64,000 nt of DNA from assembly GCF_017114915.1 (NCBI RefSeq), contig NZ_JAAUOE010000029.1, positions 1-64,000 of the forward strand. Reading direction: 5' to 3'. The stretch comes from Pseudomonas frederiksbergensis (lineage in GTDB: Bacteria; Pseudomonadota; Gammaproteobacteria; Pseudomonadales; Pseudomonadaceae). Under the pieces are notes generated by a model that searched no databases, had not been told where the DNA came from, and saw only the letters and a program-made list of their open reading frames with translations. Positions 52,823 through 63,000 of the stretch are shown here, piece by piece. The position numbers and the translations under genes are program-made. Numbering within the stretch: the stretch's first letter is position 1; each line of letters opens with the position of its first letter.

Positions 52823-54202
52823 TCAATCCAGTAAAGAAAGGGTGACGGGCGTCAGGTGATTGTCTTCGACCCGCACTTGCAGCTCGCCTTCGCCGAGTTT
52901 GGCTTTCAGGCGCTGGCCAGTATGGGTCTGCGCGGCGCTGCGGATCGCGTTGCCGCGCTCGTCCAGCAGAATGCTGTAGCCACGAGCGAGGGTCGCCAAC
53001 GGGCTGACCACGTGCAGCGTCTGCATCTGACTTTGCAGTTGCAGGCGACGGGACTTGAGCCCTTCGCGCATGGCCCGGGGCAGACGTTCGGCGAGACTGT
53101 CGAGACGCTGGCGAAGCATCGCCAATTGCCGCCCCGGATGTTGCCCGGCAAGGCGGGTTTCCAGGCGGATCAAGCGTTCGCGACGGATGTTGAGGCTGCG
53201 TTCGAACGCGCGGCGCAGACGCATGTCCAGATCATCCAGGCGTTGCGCTTGCTGACGCAGGCGTTCACCAGGATGGCGCAAGCGGCGAGAGATGCCTTCC
53301 AGACGCAGCCGGTCACGCATCAAGCGGTCACGCATGCGCATCACCAATCGTTGGTGCAGGCTTTCGACCCGACGCACCAGATCGCTGGAGTCCGGCGCCA
53401 GCAGCTCGGCGGCGGCAGACGGTGTCGGGGCGCGGACGTCGGCGACGAAGTCACTGATCGACACGTCGGTTTCGTGGCCGACGGCGCTGACGATCGGTGT
53501 CACGCAGGCGTCCACGGCGCGGGCCACGGCTTCTTCGTTGAAACACCAGAGGTCTTCCAGCGAGCCGCCGCCACGGGCCAGGATCAACGCATCGAAACCA
53601 CGGGCATCCGCCAGTTTCAGTGCGCGGACAATCTGCGCGGTGGCTTCGCGGCCTTGCACGGCGGTGGGGATCAACGTCAGTTGCACTTGCGGTGCGCGGC
53701 GGCGGAACACACTGATGATGTCGCGAATCACCGCACCGGTGGGTGAGCTGATAATACCGATGCGTTGCGGGTGCGCCGGCAGCGGCACTTTGCGCTCGGC
53801 ACTGAACAGGCCTTCGGCGCTGAGCTTTTCCTTCAATGCATCGAACGCCAGGCGCAGGGCGCCATCACCGGCTGGCTCCACGGTGTCGAGAATCAGTTGG
53901 TAATCACCGCGGCCCTCGAACAGCGAAACCTTGCCGCGCACCTTGACCGCCAGACCGTCCTTCAGCGCCTGGCGAACCCGCGCGGCGTTCTGCCGGAACA
54001 GTGCGCAACGCACTTGGGCGCCACTGTCCTTGAGGGTGAAATACACATGGCCGGACGCCGGGCGGGCGAGGTTGGAGATTTCGCCTTCGACCCAGATGTT
54101 GCTGAACACGTCTTCGAGCAACACCCGCGCGCGGCCGTTGAGCTGGCTGACAGTCAGGACTTCCCGGTCCAGGCCGAGTCTTGCAAAGGGATCTTTAATC
54201 AT
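52823..54202 (-). CDS. xseA: exodeoxyribonuclease VII large subunit
   Basis: A 459-residue nuclease subunit that, with XseB, degrades single-stranded DNA. The OB fold is at about residues 15-110 (TVSQLNGRARVLLEDVFSNIWVEGEIS), the catalytic core contains IARGGGS-like ILARGGGSLEDLWCFNEE and SAVGHETDVSISDFVADVRAPTPSAAAEL, and a long coiled coil (about 285-400) carries many Arg and Leu. It heads the operon with the M23 gene. Confidence 0.96.
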   Translation of the reverse strand: MIKDPFARLGLDREVLTVSQLNGRARVLLEDVFSNIWVEGEISNLARPASGHVYFTLKDSGAQVRCALFRQNAARVRQALKDGLAVKVRGKVSLFEGRGDYQLILDTVEPAGDGALRLAFDALKEKLSAEGLFSAERKVPLPAHPQRIGIISSPTGAVIRDIISVFRRRAPQVQLTLIPTAVQGREATAQIVRALKLADARGFDALILARGGGSLEDLWCFNEEAVARAVDACVTPIVSAVGHETDVSISDFVADVRAPTPSAAAELLAPDSSDLVRRVESLHQRLVMRMRDRLMRDRLRLEGISRRLRHPGERLRQQAQRLDDLDMRLRRAFERSLNIRRERLIRLETRLAGQHPGRQLAMLRQRLDSLAERLPRAMREGLKSRRLQLQSQMQTLHVVSPLATLARGYSILLDERGNAIRSAAQTHTGQRLKAKLGEGELQVRVEDNHLTPVTLSLLD

Positions 54203-54268
54203 GGGCCGCAGTTTAAAGGCATTCGGCGATCAATCTCCATGATCCGGCGAAAATCCCCTGTGGTGTTG

Positions 54269-55165
54269 CTACGCCGATCGGGTGAAGTGTTCAACGAATT
54301 GTTGAATCAGCGCAGTGGGACTCTGCCGATAGGCGAGGGCGACGGTGCTGTGGCAATCCGGGTCGGCCAAGGGCTGAAAGTGGATATCCGGTGGCGCGAT
54401 GTCTTGCATCGATTCCGGCAACAGCGCGATGCCGAATCCGGCCTGGATCAATTGCAGTTGGGTGGTTTTGCGCGACACCACCCGAGCCGCCCGGGGAAAG
54501 AACCCCTGGCGCATGCACAACTCGGCGGACAGATAGCTCAGGCCGCCACGCTGTGGATGAGGGATGGAAATAAACGCTTCATTCTTCAACTGAGCCAGAT
54601 CGATGCCTTGTGCAGGCTTATCCACAGCCAGTCGATGATTCGGCGGCACCGCCAGCAACAGACGCTCGCTGTACAACGGAACAATCTGCACCCCTTCGCG
54701 CTGACGCAGTACCGGCAGGCGCAACAGACCCACATCGAGGCGACCTTCGGCCAACTCTTCCAGTTGCGCCTCGGAGGACAGCTTGACGATGTCCATCGAC
54801 ACCCCGGCGTGCTGATCCAGATAAACGCTGATGCCGCGCAGCAGCCGACCGCTCATGGGCACGGTGCTTGAGTGACTCAGGCGCAAAACGCCCAGTTGAC
54901 CGGTGCCCACTTGAGTGGCCATTTCGCTGGCTTTGGTCAGTTCGTTCAGCAGGTTTCTGGCACGAGGTAAAAAGGCTTCACCCGCCGGCGTAAGTCGGGG
55001 CTGGCGTGCGGTGCGTTCGAACAGCGGCGTTTGCAGGCGGGTTTCCATGTCCTTGATCTGCCGGCTCAAGGCTGACTGAGCAATAAACAGTCGTTCGGCC
55101 GCGGCGCTGAAGCTGCCGCTCTCGGCGATTTCCACGAAGTAACGCAATTGGCGGGTTGAAAGCAC
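54269..55165 (-). CDS. LysR family transcriptional regulator
   Basis: A 298-residue LysR protein with an N-terminal winged helix (QLRYFVEIAESGSFSAAAERLFIAQSALSRQIKDME) and a periplasmic-binding-like effector domain from about residue 90. The frame is open to 55549, which would add about 128 unrelated residues; GTG at 55165 gives MLSTRQLRYFVEI with AAGG about 8 bases upstream. It is divergent from the TauE/SafE gene and probably controls it. The effector is unknown. Confidence 0.92.
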   Translation of the reverse strand: MLSTRQLRYFVEIAESGSFSAAAERLFIAQSALSRQIKDMETRLQTPLFERTARQPRLTPAGEAFLPRARNLLNELTKASEMATQVGTGQLGVLRLSHSSTVPMSGRLLRGISVYLDQHAGVSMDIVKLSSEAQLEELAEGRLDVGLLRLPVLRQREGVQIVPLYSERLLLAVPPNHRLAVDKPAQGIDLAQLKNEAFISIPHPQRGGLSYLSAELCMRQGFFPRAARVVSRKTTQLQLIQAGFGIALLPESMQDIAPPDIHFQPLADPDCHSTVALAYRQSPTALIQQFVEHFTRSA

Positions 55166-55265
55166 CAGGTATGCCTTTTTGAGATGGGTGGTCGATTTTG
55201 AAGATATTAGTCGCAACGCCCGGTGCTGGCTAAAGTCATCACAGGAATAAAAGGAAGCCGTGTCG

Positions 55266-56033
55266 ATGAATGTGTTGGAGTTGTTAAACCAGTGGCCGTG
55301 GGGTGCGGTGGATTGGTGGGTGATTGGATTGGGTGTTGCCCTGGCGTACATCGTGTTCGGCATTGCCGGTTTTGGCACCGCGCTGGTGGCGGGGCCGATT
55401 CTGATTCTGTTCATGCCGCTGTCGAAAATCGTGCCGCTGCTGGTGCTGCTGGATTTCGTCGCCGCGTTCGGCAATCTGCTGCCCTCGCGCCGAAATGTAG
55501 CGCGGTCCGAGTTGCTGCGACTGCTGCCGTGCATGGCGGTGGGTTGCACGTTGGGGGTGATTTTTCTGTTGAACTTGAAATCCGATGTATTGCTGCTGTT
55601 GATGGGGCTGTTTATCAGCGCCTACGCGATTTACAGCCTGTGGATTAAAACCCGTCCAGCGCAATTGGATGCCGGGTGGGCGGTGCCGATGGGAACGGTG
55701 GGCGGGATGTTCGGGGCGTTGTTTGGCAGTGGCGGCTTCTTATACGCGATCTATTTGAACAGCCGGTTGCCCAAGGACGCGGCCCGGGCCACCCAGAGTG
55801 CATTGATCAGTTGCAGCACCGTGGTGCGTTTGAGCCTGTTTGCCGTCGCCGGTGTCTATGCCGAGCTACCCTTATTGGTATTGGCGCTGTGCTTGTTGCC
55901 AGCGATGGCGCTGGGGTTGTGGGTCGGCCGGCGGTTGACCCTGAAATTGTCCCGCGAGGCCTTCGTGCGGCTGGTGACCTGGCTGGTGTTGGCCAGCGGG
56001 ATTGCCTTGATCGGGCGTTACTTGGGTACTTGA
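55266..56033 (+). CDS. TauE/SafE family sulfite/anion exporter
   Basis: A 255-residue membrane protein with eight hydrophobic segments and the family motif FGIAGFGTALVAGPIL, plus the second-half GGMFGALFGSGGFLYAIYL. Family members export sulfite, taurine breakdown products or other organic anions. GTG 55260 and ATG 55266 are in frame; AAGGAAG at 55251-55257 fits the ATG better. It is divergent from the LysR gene. Confidence 0.9.
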   Translation: MNVLELLNQWPWGAVDWWVIGLGVALAYIVFGIAGFGTALVAGPILILFMPLSKIVPLLVLLDFVAAFGNLLPSRRNVARSELLRLLPCMAVGCTLGVIFLLNLKSDVLLLLMGLFISAYAIYSLWIKTRPAQLDAGWAVPMGTVGGMFGALFGSGGFLYAIYLNSRLPKDAARATQSALISCSTVVRLSLFAVAGVYAELPLLVLALCLLPAMALGLWVGRRLTLKLSREAFVRLVTWLVLASGIALIGRYLGT

Positions 56034-56108
56034 CCGGAATTCGTCAGGCATTAAGCTGCCGACCGCTCCCACAAGGGTAATCTTCAGTATTTGCAGCAGG
56101 CTTGCACC

Positions 56109-56657
56109 ATGAATTCGCAAAGCATCATCGTCCCGAAAATCTCCACACTGCCGGTTCACGAACCCCGGGCCCGGGCGGTGGTGCGTTGGCTGGTGCGCAA
56201 GAACATCATTAAAGAAGAGCTGAGCACCTGTGGCCGCACCGGCAATCGCATGGCCCACGCCATCGCCGATGGCGCCCGCGCCGTGGTCCTGCACCCTGAA
56301 GCGCTGCCGTTCGGCGAGCCGATCAATGGGCTGGAGATCATCACCAAGCGCTGCATCTATACACCGGCCAAGGGTTTCCTCGAAGAAGCCGGCTGCGCCG
56401 AGTGCCGCAAGGAGATCGGCGAGGCGCTGTTCGAAAGCCTGGAAGACTGGATGCCGGGGCGCACTGATAACTTCATCTGCCCTGAATGCGGGCATGAAGA
56501 CGACATCAACGGCTTTCTGTTCTTGCAGGAGTGCGGCTTTTCCAACCTGGGGTTCATCTTCAACAATTGGCTCGAGGCCGGGTTCAAGCAGGACTTTATC
56601 GATGAGTTTGCCGATTGGCTGGATCAGCCCGTGAGTTGGGTCAAAGTCGAACTCTAA
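56109..56657 (+). CDS. conserved hypothetical protein with zinc-type cysteine pairs
   Basis: A 182-residue protein. The first 70 residues are Arg-rich and include LVRKNIIKEELSTCG. The middle has CAEC and the second pair CPECGHEDD, giving a possible zinc site. An acidic/aromatic tail with FLQECGFSNLGFIFNNWLEAGF closes it. Homologues in Pseudomonas are sometimes labelled as sugar ABC transporter ATPases, but no Walker A or B motif is visible here. ATG 56109 is chosen over a TTG at 56091, with CAGG about 9 bases upstream. Function unknown. Confidence 0.75.
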   Translation: MNSQSIIVPKISTLPVHEPRARAVVRWLVRKNIIKEELSTCGRTGNRMAHAIADGARAVVLHPEALPFGEPINGLEIITKRCIYTPAKGFLEEAGCAECRKEIGEALFESLEDWMPGRTDNFICPECGHEDDINGFLFLQECGFSNLGFIFNNWLEAGFKQDFIDEFADWLDQPVSWVKVEL

Positions 56658-56733
56658 ATGCCGACGCCGGTCCACTACAGGGGACGTTGTTTCTCCGTAT
56701 GTCAGTAATGCCAATAATAGGCAGAGTTTTACG

Positions 56734-56762
56734 TTGAACCCGAGGGGGTGTCTGACTATAAT
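56734..56762 (+). promoter_or_regulatory. guaB-guaA promoter
   Basis: TTGAAC (56734-56739) and a perfect TATAAT (56757-56762) are 17 bases apart, the strongest sigma-70 match in the window. The transcript would start near 56769, about 30 bases before the guaB ATG. Confidence 0.85.
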
Positions 56763-56798
56763 GGCGCGCTTCCATTTTCCCGCTCGGGAGCCCCCGCG

Positions 56799-58268
56799 AT
56801 GCTGCGTATCAGCCAAGAAGCTCTGACATTCGACGACATTCTCTTAGTGCCCGGTTATTCCGAGGTGCTTCCTAACGAAGTCAGTCTCAAGACCCGCCTT
56901 ACCCGTGGCATCGAGCTGAATATTCCACTGGTTTCCGCCGCTATGGACACCGTTACTGAAGCCCGTCTGGCAATCGCCATGGCTCAGGAAGGTGGCATCG
57001 GCATCATCCACAAGAACATGACCATCGAGCAGCAAGCTGCCGAAGTGCGCAAGGTCAAGCGTTACGAAGCCGGTGTGGTCAAGGACCCGATCACCATCGA
57101 GGCCGACGCCACGGTGCGTGAACTGTTCGAACTGACCCGCCAGCACAACATTTCCGGCGTTCCGGTACTGCACGATGGCGACCTGGTCGGCATCGTCACC
57201 TCCCGTGACGTGCGCTTCGAAAACCGTCTGGACGCCAGTGTCCGTGAAGTGATGACGCCCAAAGAGCGTCTGGTCACGGTCAAGGAAGGCGCCAACAAGA
57301 ACGATGTGCGTGAATTGCTGCACAAGCACCGCATCGAGCGCGTGCTGATCGTCGACGACAAATTCGCCCTCAAAGGCATGATGACCGTCAACGACATCGA
57401 AAAAGCCAAGGCCTACCCGCTGGCCAGCAAGGACGATCAAGGTCGTCTGCGCGTTGGCGCTGCAGTCGGTACCGGTAAAGACACCGGTGACCGCGTAGCC
57501 GCCCTGGTCCATGCCGGCGTTGACGTGGTGGTGGTCGACACCGCCCACGGTCACTCCAAAGGCGTGATCGACCGCGTTCGCTGGGTCAAACAGAACTTCC
57601 CTGAAGTGCAGGTCATCGGCGGCAACATCGCCACCGGCGCTGCCGCCAAGGCCCTGGCCGAAGCCGGCGCTGATGCAGTCAAGGTCGGTATCGGCCCAGG
57701 CTCGATCTGCACCACCCGTATCGTCGCCGGTGTCGGTGTTCCGCAAATCAGCGCCATCGCCAACGTCGCCGCCGCCCTTGAAGGCACTGGCGTTCCGTTG
57801 ATCGCCGACGGCGGCATCCGTTTCTCCGGTGACCTGTCCAAGGCCATCGTGGCCGGTGCTTCCTGCGTGATGATGGGCTCGATGTTCGCCGGTACTGAAG
57901 AAGCGCCAGGTGAGATCGAACTGTTCCAGGGCCGTTCGTACAAGGCTTACCGCGGCATGGGTTCGCTGGGCGCCATGTCCCAGGCTCAAGGTTCCTCCGA
58001 CCGTTACTTCCAGGACTCTTCCGCGGGTGCCGAGAAGCTGGTTCCGGAAGGTATCGAAGGGCGTGTTCCTTACAAGGGCACCCTGAGCGCCATCATCCAT
58101 CAGCTGATGGGCGGCCTGCGCTCCTCGATGGGTTACACCGGCAGTGCCGACATCGAAGAAATGCGCACCAAGCCCGAGTTCGTGCGGATCACCGGCGCTG
58201 GCATGGCCGAGTCCCACGTCCACGACGTGCAGATCACCAAGGAAGCGCCAAACTACCGCGTAGGTTGA
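56799..58268 (+). CDS. guaB: inosine-5'-monophosphate dehydrogenase
   Basis: A 489-residue enzyme that oxidises IMP to XMP with NAD, the first committed step to GMP. The TIM barrel contains the catalytic loop GIGPGSICTTRIVAGVG with Cys304, and two CBS domains occupy about residues 93-205 (VRELFELTRQHNISGVPVLHDGDLVGIVTS). The frame opens at 56748, but GGGAG lies 8 bases before ATG 56799, which gives MLRISQEALTFDDILLVPGYSE. guaA follows after a hairpin. Confidence 0.98.
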   Translation: MLRISQEALTFDDILLVPGYSEVLPNEVSLKTRLTRGIELNIPLVSAAMDTVTEARLAIAMAQEGGIGIIHKNMTIEQQAAEVRKVKRYEAGVVKDPITIEADATVRELFELTRQHNISGVPVLHDGDLVGIVTSRDVRFENRLDASVREVMTPKERLVTVKEGANKNDVRELLHKHRIERVLIVDDKFALKGMMTVNDIEKAKAYPLASKDDQGRLRVGAAVGTGKDTGDRVAALVHAGVDVVVVDTAHGHSKGVIDRVRWVKQNFPEVQVIGGNIATGAAAKALAEAGADAVKVGIGPGSICTTRIVAGVGVPQISAIANVAAALEGTGVPLIADGGIRFSGDLSKAIVAGASCVMMGSMFAGTEEAPGEIELFQGRSYKAYRGMGSLGAMSQAQGSSDRYFQDSSAGAEKLVPEGIEGRVPYKGTLSAIIHQLMGGLRSSMGYTGSADIEEMRTKPEFVRITGAGMAESHVHDVQITKEAPNYRVG

Positions 58269-58290
58269 GCCTTCAAGCAACAAGCTAAGC

Positions 58291-58324
58291 AACCGGGGCT
58301 GTTTTATTCAGCCCCGAGTTGTTT
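58291..58324 (+). terminator. intercistronic hairpin between guaB and guaA
   Basis: CGGGGCTG (58294-58301) and CAGCCCCG (58309-58316) form an 8-bp stem with a T-rich loop. The following AGTTGTTT is a weak T-run, so partial termination or mRNA stabilisation is more likely than full termination. Confidence 0.5.
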
Positions 58325-58367
58325 CTGAATCACGACTGTTTCTGAATGACTTAGACGAGACTGAATC

Positions 58368-59945
58368 ATGGCCCTCGATATTCACGCTCACCGCATCCTG
58401 ATCCTCGATTTCGGTTCCCAGTACACCCAACTGATCGCCCGTCGCGTGCGTGAAATCGGCGTGTACTGCGAACTGCATCCGTTCGACATGGACGAGGAAG
58501 CCATTCGCGAATTCGCTCCAAAAGGTGTGATCCTCGCCGGCGGCCCCGAGTCCGTGCACGAAGCCGACAGCCCTCGCTGCCCGCAAGCGGTGTTTGACCT
58601 GGGCGTGCCAGTCTTCGGTATCTGCTACGGCATGCAGACCATGGCCGAGCAACTGGGCGGCAAGGTTGAAGGTTCCGACCTGCGTGAGTTCGGTTACGCC
58701 CGCGTTGACGTGGTCGGCAAGAGCCGCCTGCTCGACGGCATCGAAGACCACATCGACGCCGATGGCCTGTTCGGCCTCGACGTATGGATGAGCCACGGTG
58801 ACAAGGTCACCAAAATGCCGGAAGACTTCCACATCCTGGCCAGCACTCCGAGCTGCCCGATTGCCGGCATGTTCAGCGATGAGCGTCGCTACTACGGCGT
58901 GCAGTTCCACCCGGAAGTGACCCACACCAAGCAAGGCGGTCGCATCCTGTCGCGTTTCATCCTCGACATCTGCGAGTGCGAAGCGCTGTGGACCCCGTCG
59001 AAAATCGCTGAAGACGCTATCGCCCAGGTCCGCGCCCAGGTCGGCACCGACAACGTGCTGCTTGGCCTGTCCGGCGGCGTGGACTCCTCGGTGGTTGCCG
59101 CACTGCTGCACAAAGCCATTGGCGACCAGCTGACCTGCGTCTTTGTCGACAACGGCCTGCTGCGTCTGCACGAAGGCGAGCAAGTGATGGCCATGTTCGC
59201 CGAGAACATGGGCGTCAAAGTGATCCGCGCCAACGCCGAGGACCAGTTCCTCAACAACTTGGCTGGCGAGTCCGATCCAGAGAAGAAGCGCAAGATCATC
59301 GGCCGTACCTTCATCGACGTGTTCGATGCCGAATCCTGCAAGCTGGACAACATCAAGTACCTGGCCCAGGGCACCATCTACCCGGACGTGATCGAATCGG
59401 CTGGCGCGAAAAGCGGCAAGGCGCACGTGATCAAGTCGCACCACAACGTGGGTGGCCTGCCGGAAGAAATGAACCTCAAGCTGGTTGAACCGCTGCGCGA
59501 GTTGTTCAAGGACGAAGTCCGTCGTTTGGGCCTGGAACTGGGCCTGCCGTACGACATGGTCTACCGTCACCCGTTCCCGGGCCCGGGCCTGGGCGTGCGG
59601 ATTCTCGGCGAAGTGAAGAAGGAATACGCCGACCTGCTGCGTCGTGCCGACCACATCTTCATCGAAGAACTGCGCAAGGCCGACTGGTACCACAAGGTCA
59701 GCCAGGCGTTCGTGGTGTTCCAGCCGGTGAAATCGGTTGGCGTTGTCGGCGATGGCCGTCGTTACGCCTGGGTCGTGGCCCTGCGTGCCGTGGAAACCAT
59801 CGACTTCATGACAGCGCGTTGGGCACACCTGCCTTACGAGCTGCTGGAAACCGTCAGCGGCCGCATCATCAATGAAATCGAAGGCATCTCTCGCGTCACG
59901 TATGACGTGTCGAGCAAGCCGCCAGCGACGATTGAGTGGGAGTGA
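58368..59945 (+). CDS. guaA: GMP synthase (glutamine-hydrolysing)
   Basis: A 525-residue enzyme that aminates XMP to GMP. The N-terminal class I amidotransferase has the nucleophile Cys86 in FGICYGMQ and the HPE of QFHPEVTH. The ATP pyrophosphatase PP-loop reads GLSGGVDSSV, and the C-terminal dimerisation domain has RHPFPGPGLGVRILGE. Together with guaB it makes GMP from the IMP to which purL and purT contribute. Confidence 0.98.
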   Translation: MALDIHAHRILILDFGSQYTQLIARRVREIGVYCELHPFDMDEEAIREFAPKGVILAGGPESVHEADSPRCPQAVFDLGVPVFGICYGMQTMAEQLGGKVEGSDLREFGYARVDVVGKSRLLDGIEDHIDADGLFGLDVWMSHGDKVTKMPEDFHILASTPSCPIAGMFSDERRYYGVQFHPEVTHTKQGGRILSRFILDICECEALWTPSKIAEDAIAQVRAQVGTDNVLLGLSGGVDSSVVAALLHKAIGDQLTCVFVDNGLLRLHEGEQVMAMFAENMGVKVIRANAEDQFLNNLAGESDPEKKRKIIGRTFIDVFDAESCKLDNIKYLAQGTIYPDVIESAGAKSGKAHVIKSHHNVGGLPEEMNLKLVEPLRELFKDEVRRLGLELGLPYDMVYRHPFPGPGLGVRILGEVKKEYADLLRRADHIFIEELRKADWYHKVSQAFVVFQPVKSVGVVGDGRRYAWVVALRAVETIDFMTARWAHLPYELLETVSGRIINEIEGISRVTYDVSSKPPATIEWE

Positions 59946-59974
59946 TCCCGCTATTTCGAGCATCTGATTAAGAG

Positions 59975-60002
59975 AAAACCCTGGCTTTGGCCAGGGTTTT
60001 TT
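59975..60002. terminator. terminator after guaA, also facing the toxin-like gene
   Basis: AAAACCCTGGC (59975-59985) and GCCAGGGTTTT (59990-60000) form an 11-bp stem around TTTG with a T-run on both strands, so it can serve guaA and the convergent gene at 60058. Confidence 0.92.
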
Positions 60003-60057
60003 CGTTTGTGCGAGTGTGAAAATCGAGATCAAGGCCAGGGTGCTGACTTCTTTTGGG

Positions 60058-63000
60058 TCAGGGAATACGGCTTTGCAGGTTCAACCCCATTTTGTTGAGA
60101 CCCCGTGACAGCTGTTGAAGGCTGGCGAAAGGAACGCCGCTGACATCGGTCCATGTCGGGCGAATGATGCGGTAATCTCCTCCAGCCAGTTGTTCCACAG
60201 CAGTGCGCACAATCGATCCGCTCTGACTCCGGTGAATCAATGTGTAGACACCGTCCGTCTTCTCGAACAGGTACATCCCCTGACGAAAAAGCAGGCGTCG
60301 TGTTTGTGCCTCGGTCCTGCTCACCAGCGGCGCCTCCATTTGCAGGCGCAAGTCGGCGTGAAAGGTGTCGACGGTTCCGCGTGACACATCATTAGTAAAA
60401 AAGGGGCCACGCTCTATTTCGATGCCGGGGTCAACATCAAGCCTTTGCCCGTCTCCCGGATTGACTTCTTCTATCCGTAAGCCGATGCCTCCTTCCAGTT
60501 CGCTGAGGCCCGCGAGCCCTCTGAACGTATTGGTGTTTTCTACGCCGGTCAACGCCACCCATTTACCGGGGGTATTGAGCGCTTGGTCCGAGAACATGAT
60601 ATCGCTCGTCAGATGGTTGGCCATCATCTGCTCATCCACTGCTGTGAGAAGCACAGGTTTTCGATAGTTGGCCGTGCATTCGGTCGCCTGAACGCGAATC
60701 CCGTGTTCTCTGGCGGTTTTCACAAGCCCCAGTTCGTTGAATTGGCCCGCAGGGTCTGTGCCGAGATGAGTCAGATACGCCTGCAGGTCTTCGGACATGG
60801 CACCGGTGTTGAAATAGTCATTCAGATCGACCTGGACAAAGTCGATGAGCAAGCGGCGCATGTAAATGGTTTTAACGCCCTGAGAAGCCAGGGAGGGCAT
60901 GTTCTCGATCATCAGACGCATGCTGGTGATCCGGTCCAGTGTTTCACCGATGACCAGTCCGGGAGCTGCATTGAAAACACGTTCAATCAGCGAACCGAAC
61001 GTCGTTGAGCTTTCCACGGTCGGGATTTGCGGGCGTCGGGGCAGATTTTCCCAAGAGAGATATTGATAGAAGCGTCTGGCGGAGGCCAGGAGCGTTCTGG
61101 CTTTCTCGGTGAAGTTCAGTGCATATCGATCCGGAGCGATCAGATTCCCATTGGGGCCCACTTGAAGTTGGACGTGTGTTTCGCGAATCCCCAATGCCCA
61201 TCTTCTCAGACCGGCCCTGGCGTGCGCTTCTACATCGTAGGGCGTTGTTACCAGTCGTGGCGTCCTTGACGACGAGGGTTGCGGCTGTGCGTCGGCTGGA
61301 GGATGCGACACATCGGCCCCACCTTCTGCCACTGGCTGGCCGACGTTCTGTTCCGGCTCACGTACGACCATTTCCAGCTCGACTGCGCACTGTTTACCCA
61401 GGCATTGCCCACCCGCCTGTAATCCGAGTTTTGGCATTCGCTCCCATTGGCCTTCGGCATTCAAACGCACCGGCAATGAGTGGACGAACTGGTTCGGTCT
61501 GGCCGGATCGACAATCGCCCAATAGCCACCACCTTGTGAGTCGGGAAAGTAGCGCACGTAATAGGCGGTATCGTTCATTAAAATGGCGTAAGGCGGATCG
61601 GAGTCGAGCCGGTAAATGCCCTGGAACTTGCCTGGCTCGGTGATCGGCGTTGCTCCTTCAAGCAGTTCGTTGCTCTGATACTCCTGCGCAATGTCGGATA
61701 GCTGAACAGCTTCAGAGGGCATGGGGGTTATTGCTCCGGTGGGGGGCAATATGTTCTCGGTCTCTTCAGGGATAGAGGGCTGTTCGTTCGGTGGAACCGT
61801 TTCATCCGGTGTCCGCAGGGTTTCTGAATACTCATTCCATTCTGTGGCTTCGGCGGCCTCGATCTCTGCGCCGACCTCCGTCGTCGATCCGACGCCTTTC
61901 AAGAACGGAAGGTTGAACAGCGTATCGATAGTGCTGAAGATCGCCCCGATAACACCTTCCTTACGCGCGGTTGCGGTCTTGCCGTTGACCGCCTGGTCGA
62001 TGTTCAGCCCCATGTTGGCGAGGCTGGCGCCGATCACCGGCAGCGCTACTGGCCAGCCAACGGCCGCCATCGGCCCGAATACTTTCAAACCGGCACTCAG
62101 GTAACCGATCCACAATTTTTTCCGCAGATCGCCGTTGGAGGTCAGGGATAAATCGGCTTCGGCGGACATTGCTGAACGTGTCGAATCACGCAACCGGCTG
62201 AAGGCGTCGCCCGTTACGCTTAGGTCTTTCTGGTTGATCAGGTGATGGTCGGCTTGACCCCAAGTGCTCACCAGGCGATTCATCAGGTCGGTGATGTTCT
62301 CGGTGATTGCCTGGCGCTCGGCGAGGGGGAAATGATTCATGAAGGCCCGACGAGGCACCTCTTGGTTCATTTGATTCAACGCCCACCAGTGCATGTCCAG
62401 CGGTGTCTCGAACACCTGGAACGCCTCGGCTTCACCGGGTACGTAAAGAATCTGACGGCCCTTGGGATCAATGATGCGCAGGATATTGGTCGCCAAGTGG
62501 CCGTCGATGTCCAGCATACCGACGCGTAGTCCTTGGCCAGCCGACGTTTCGGCTTGCAGCATTTTCAGGCTGACCGGCCAGGTCAATGGACCGATGACCG
62601 CGTTGACCACGGTCTGAAAATCATCGTCAGTCAACTGCCCGCTATCGCGAGCCCCAACGGCTTTGCCGAGGAAGTTGCATTTGGCCAAGGTACGGAAGTC
62701 GTCGGCGAAGTCGTTCCAGAACGCATTTAGTTTGCTGCGGTACAGGTCGCTGAAGTTGATGTCCCAGAAGTCCTTCATCACCTTGTCGGCGGGCAGGCGG
62801 ACTTCGTTGGTTGCATCGAAGTTTCTTGCCTGCGGTCCTGCGGTATAGAAGCCGTCGTACAAGCCCAGCAAGTCGGCGTTGTCCTGATCGGTGGCACGGA
62901 AGCGGTGAATGACCAATTGGGTCAGAGTCGTGGATTCATAGGGTTTCTCATCGTAATGCTGCCATCCGGTGAACGATGACTCCAGATGTTGAGCGGTTTT

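Noticed and set aside
54269..55549. 426-residue version of the LysR protein
   Set aside because: The extra N-terminal stretch precedes the helix-turn-helix, extends across the divergent promoter and into the exporter gene, and the GTG at 55165 has a Shine-Dalgarno sequence.
58308..60032. 574-codon minus-strand frame over guaA
   Set aside because: It is a shadow of guaA, and it runs through the terminators on both sides.
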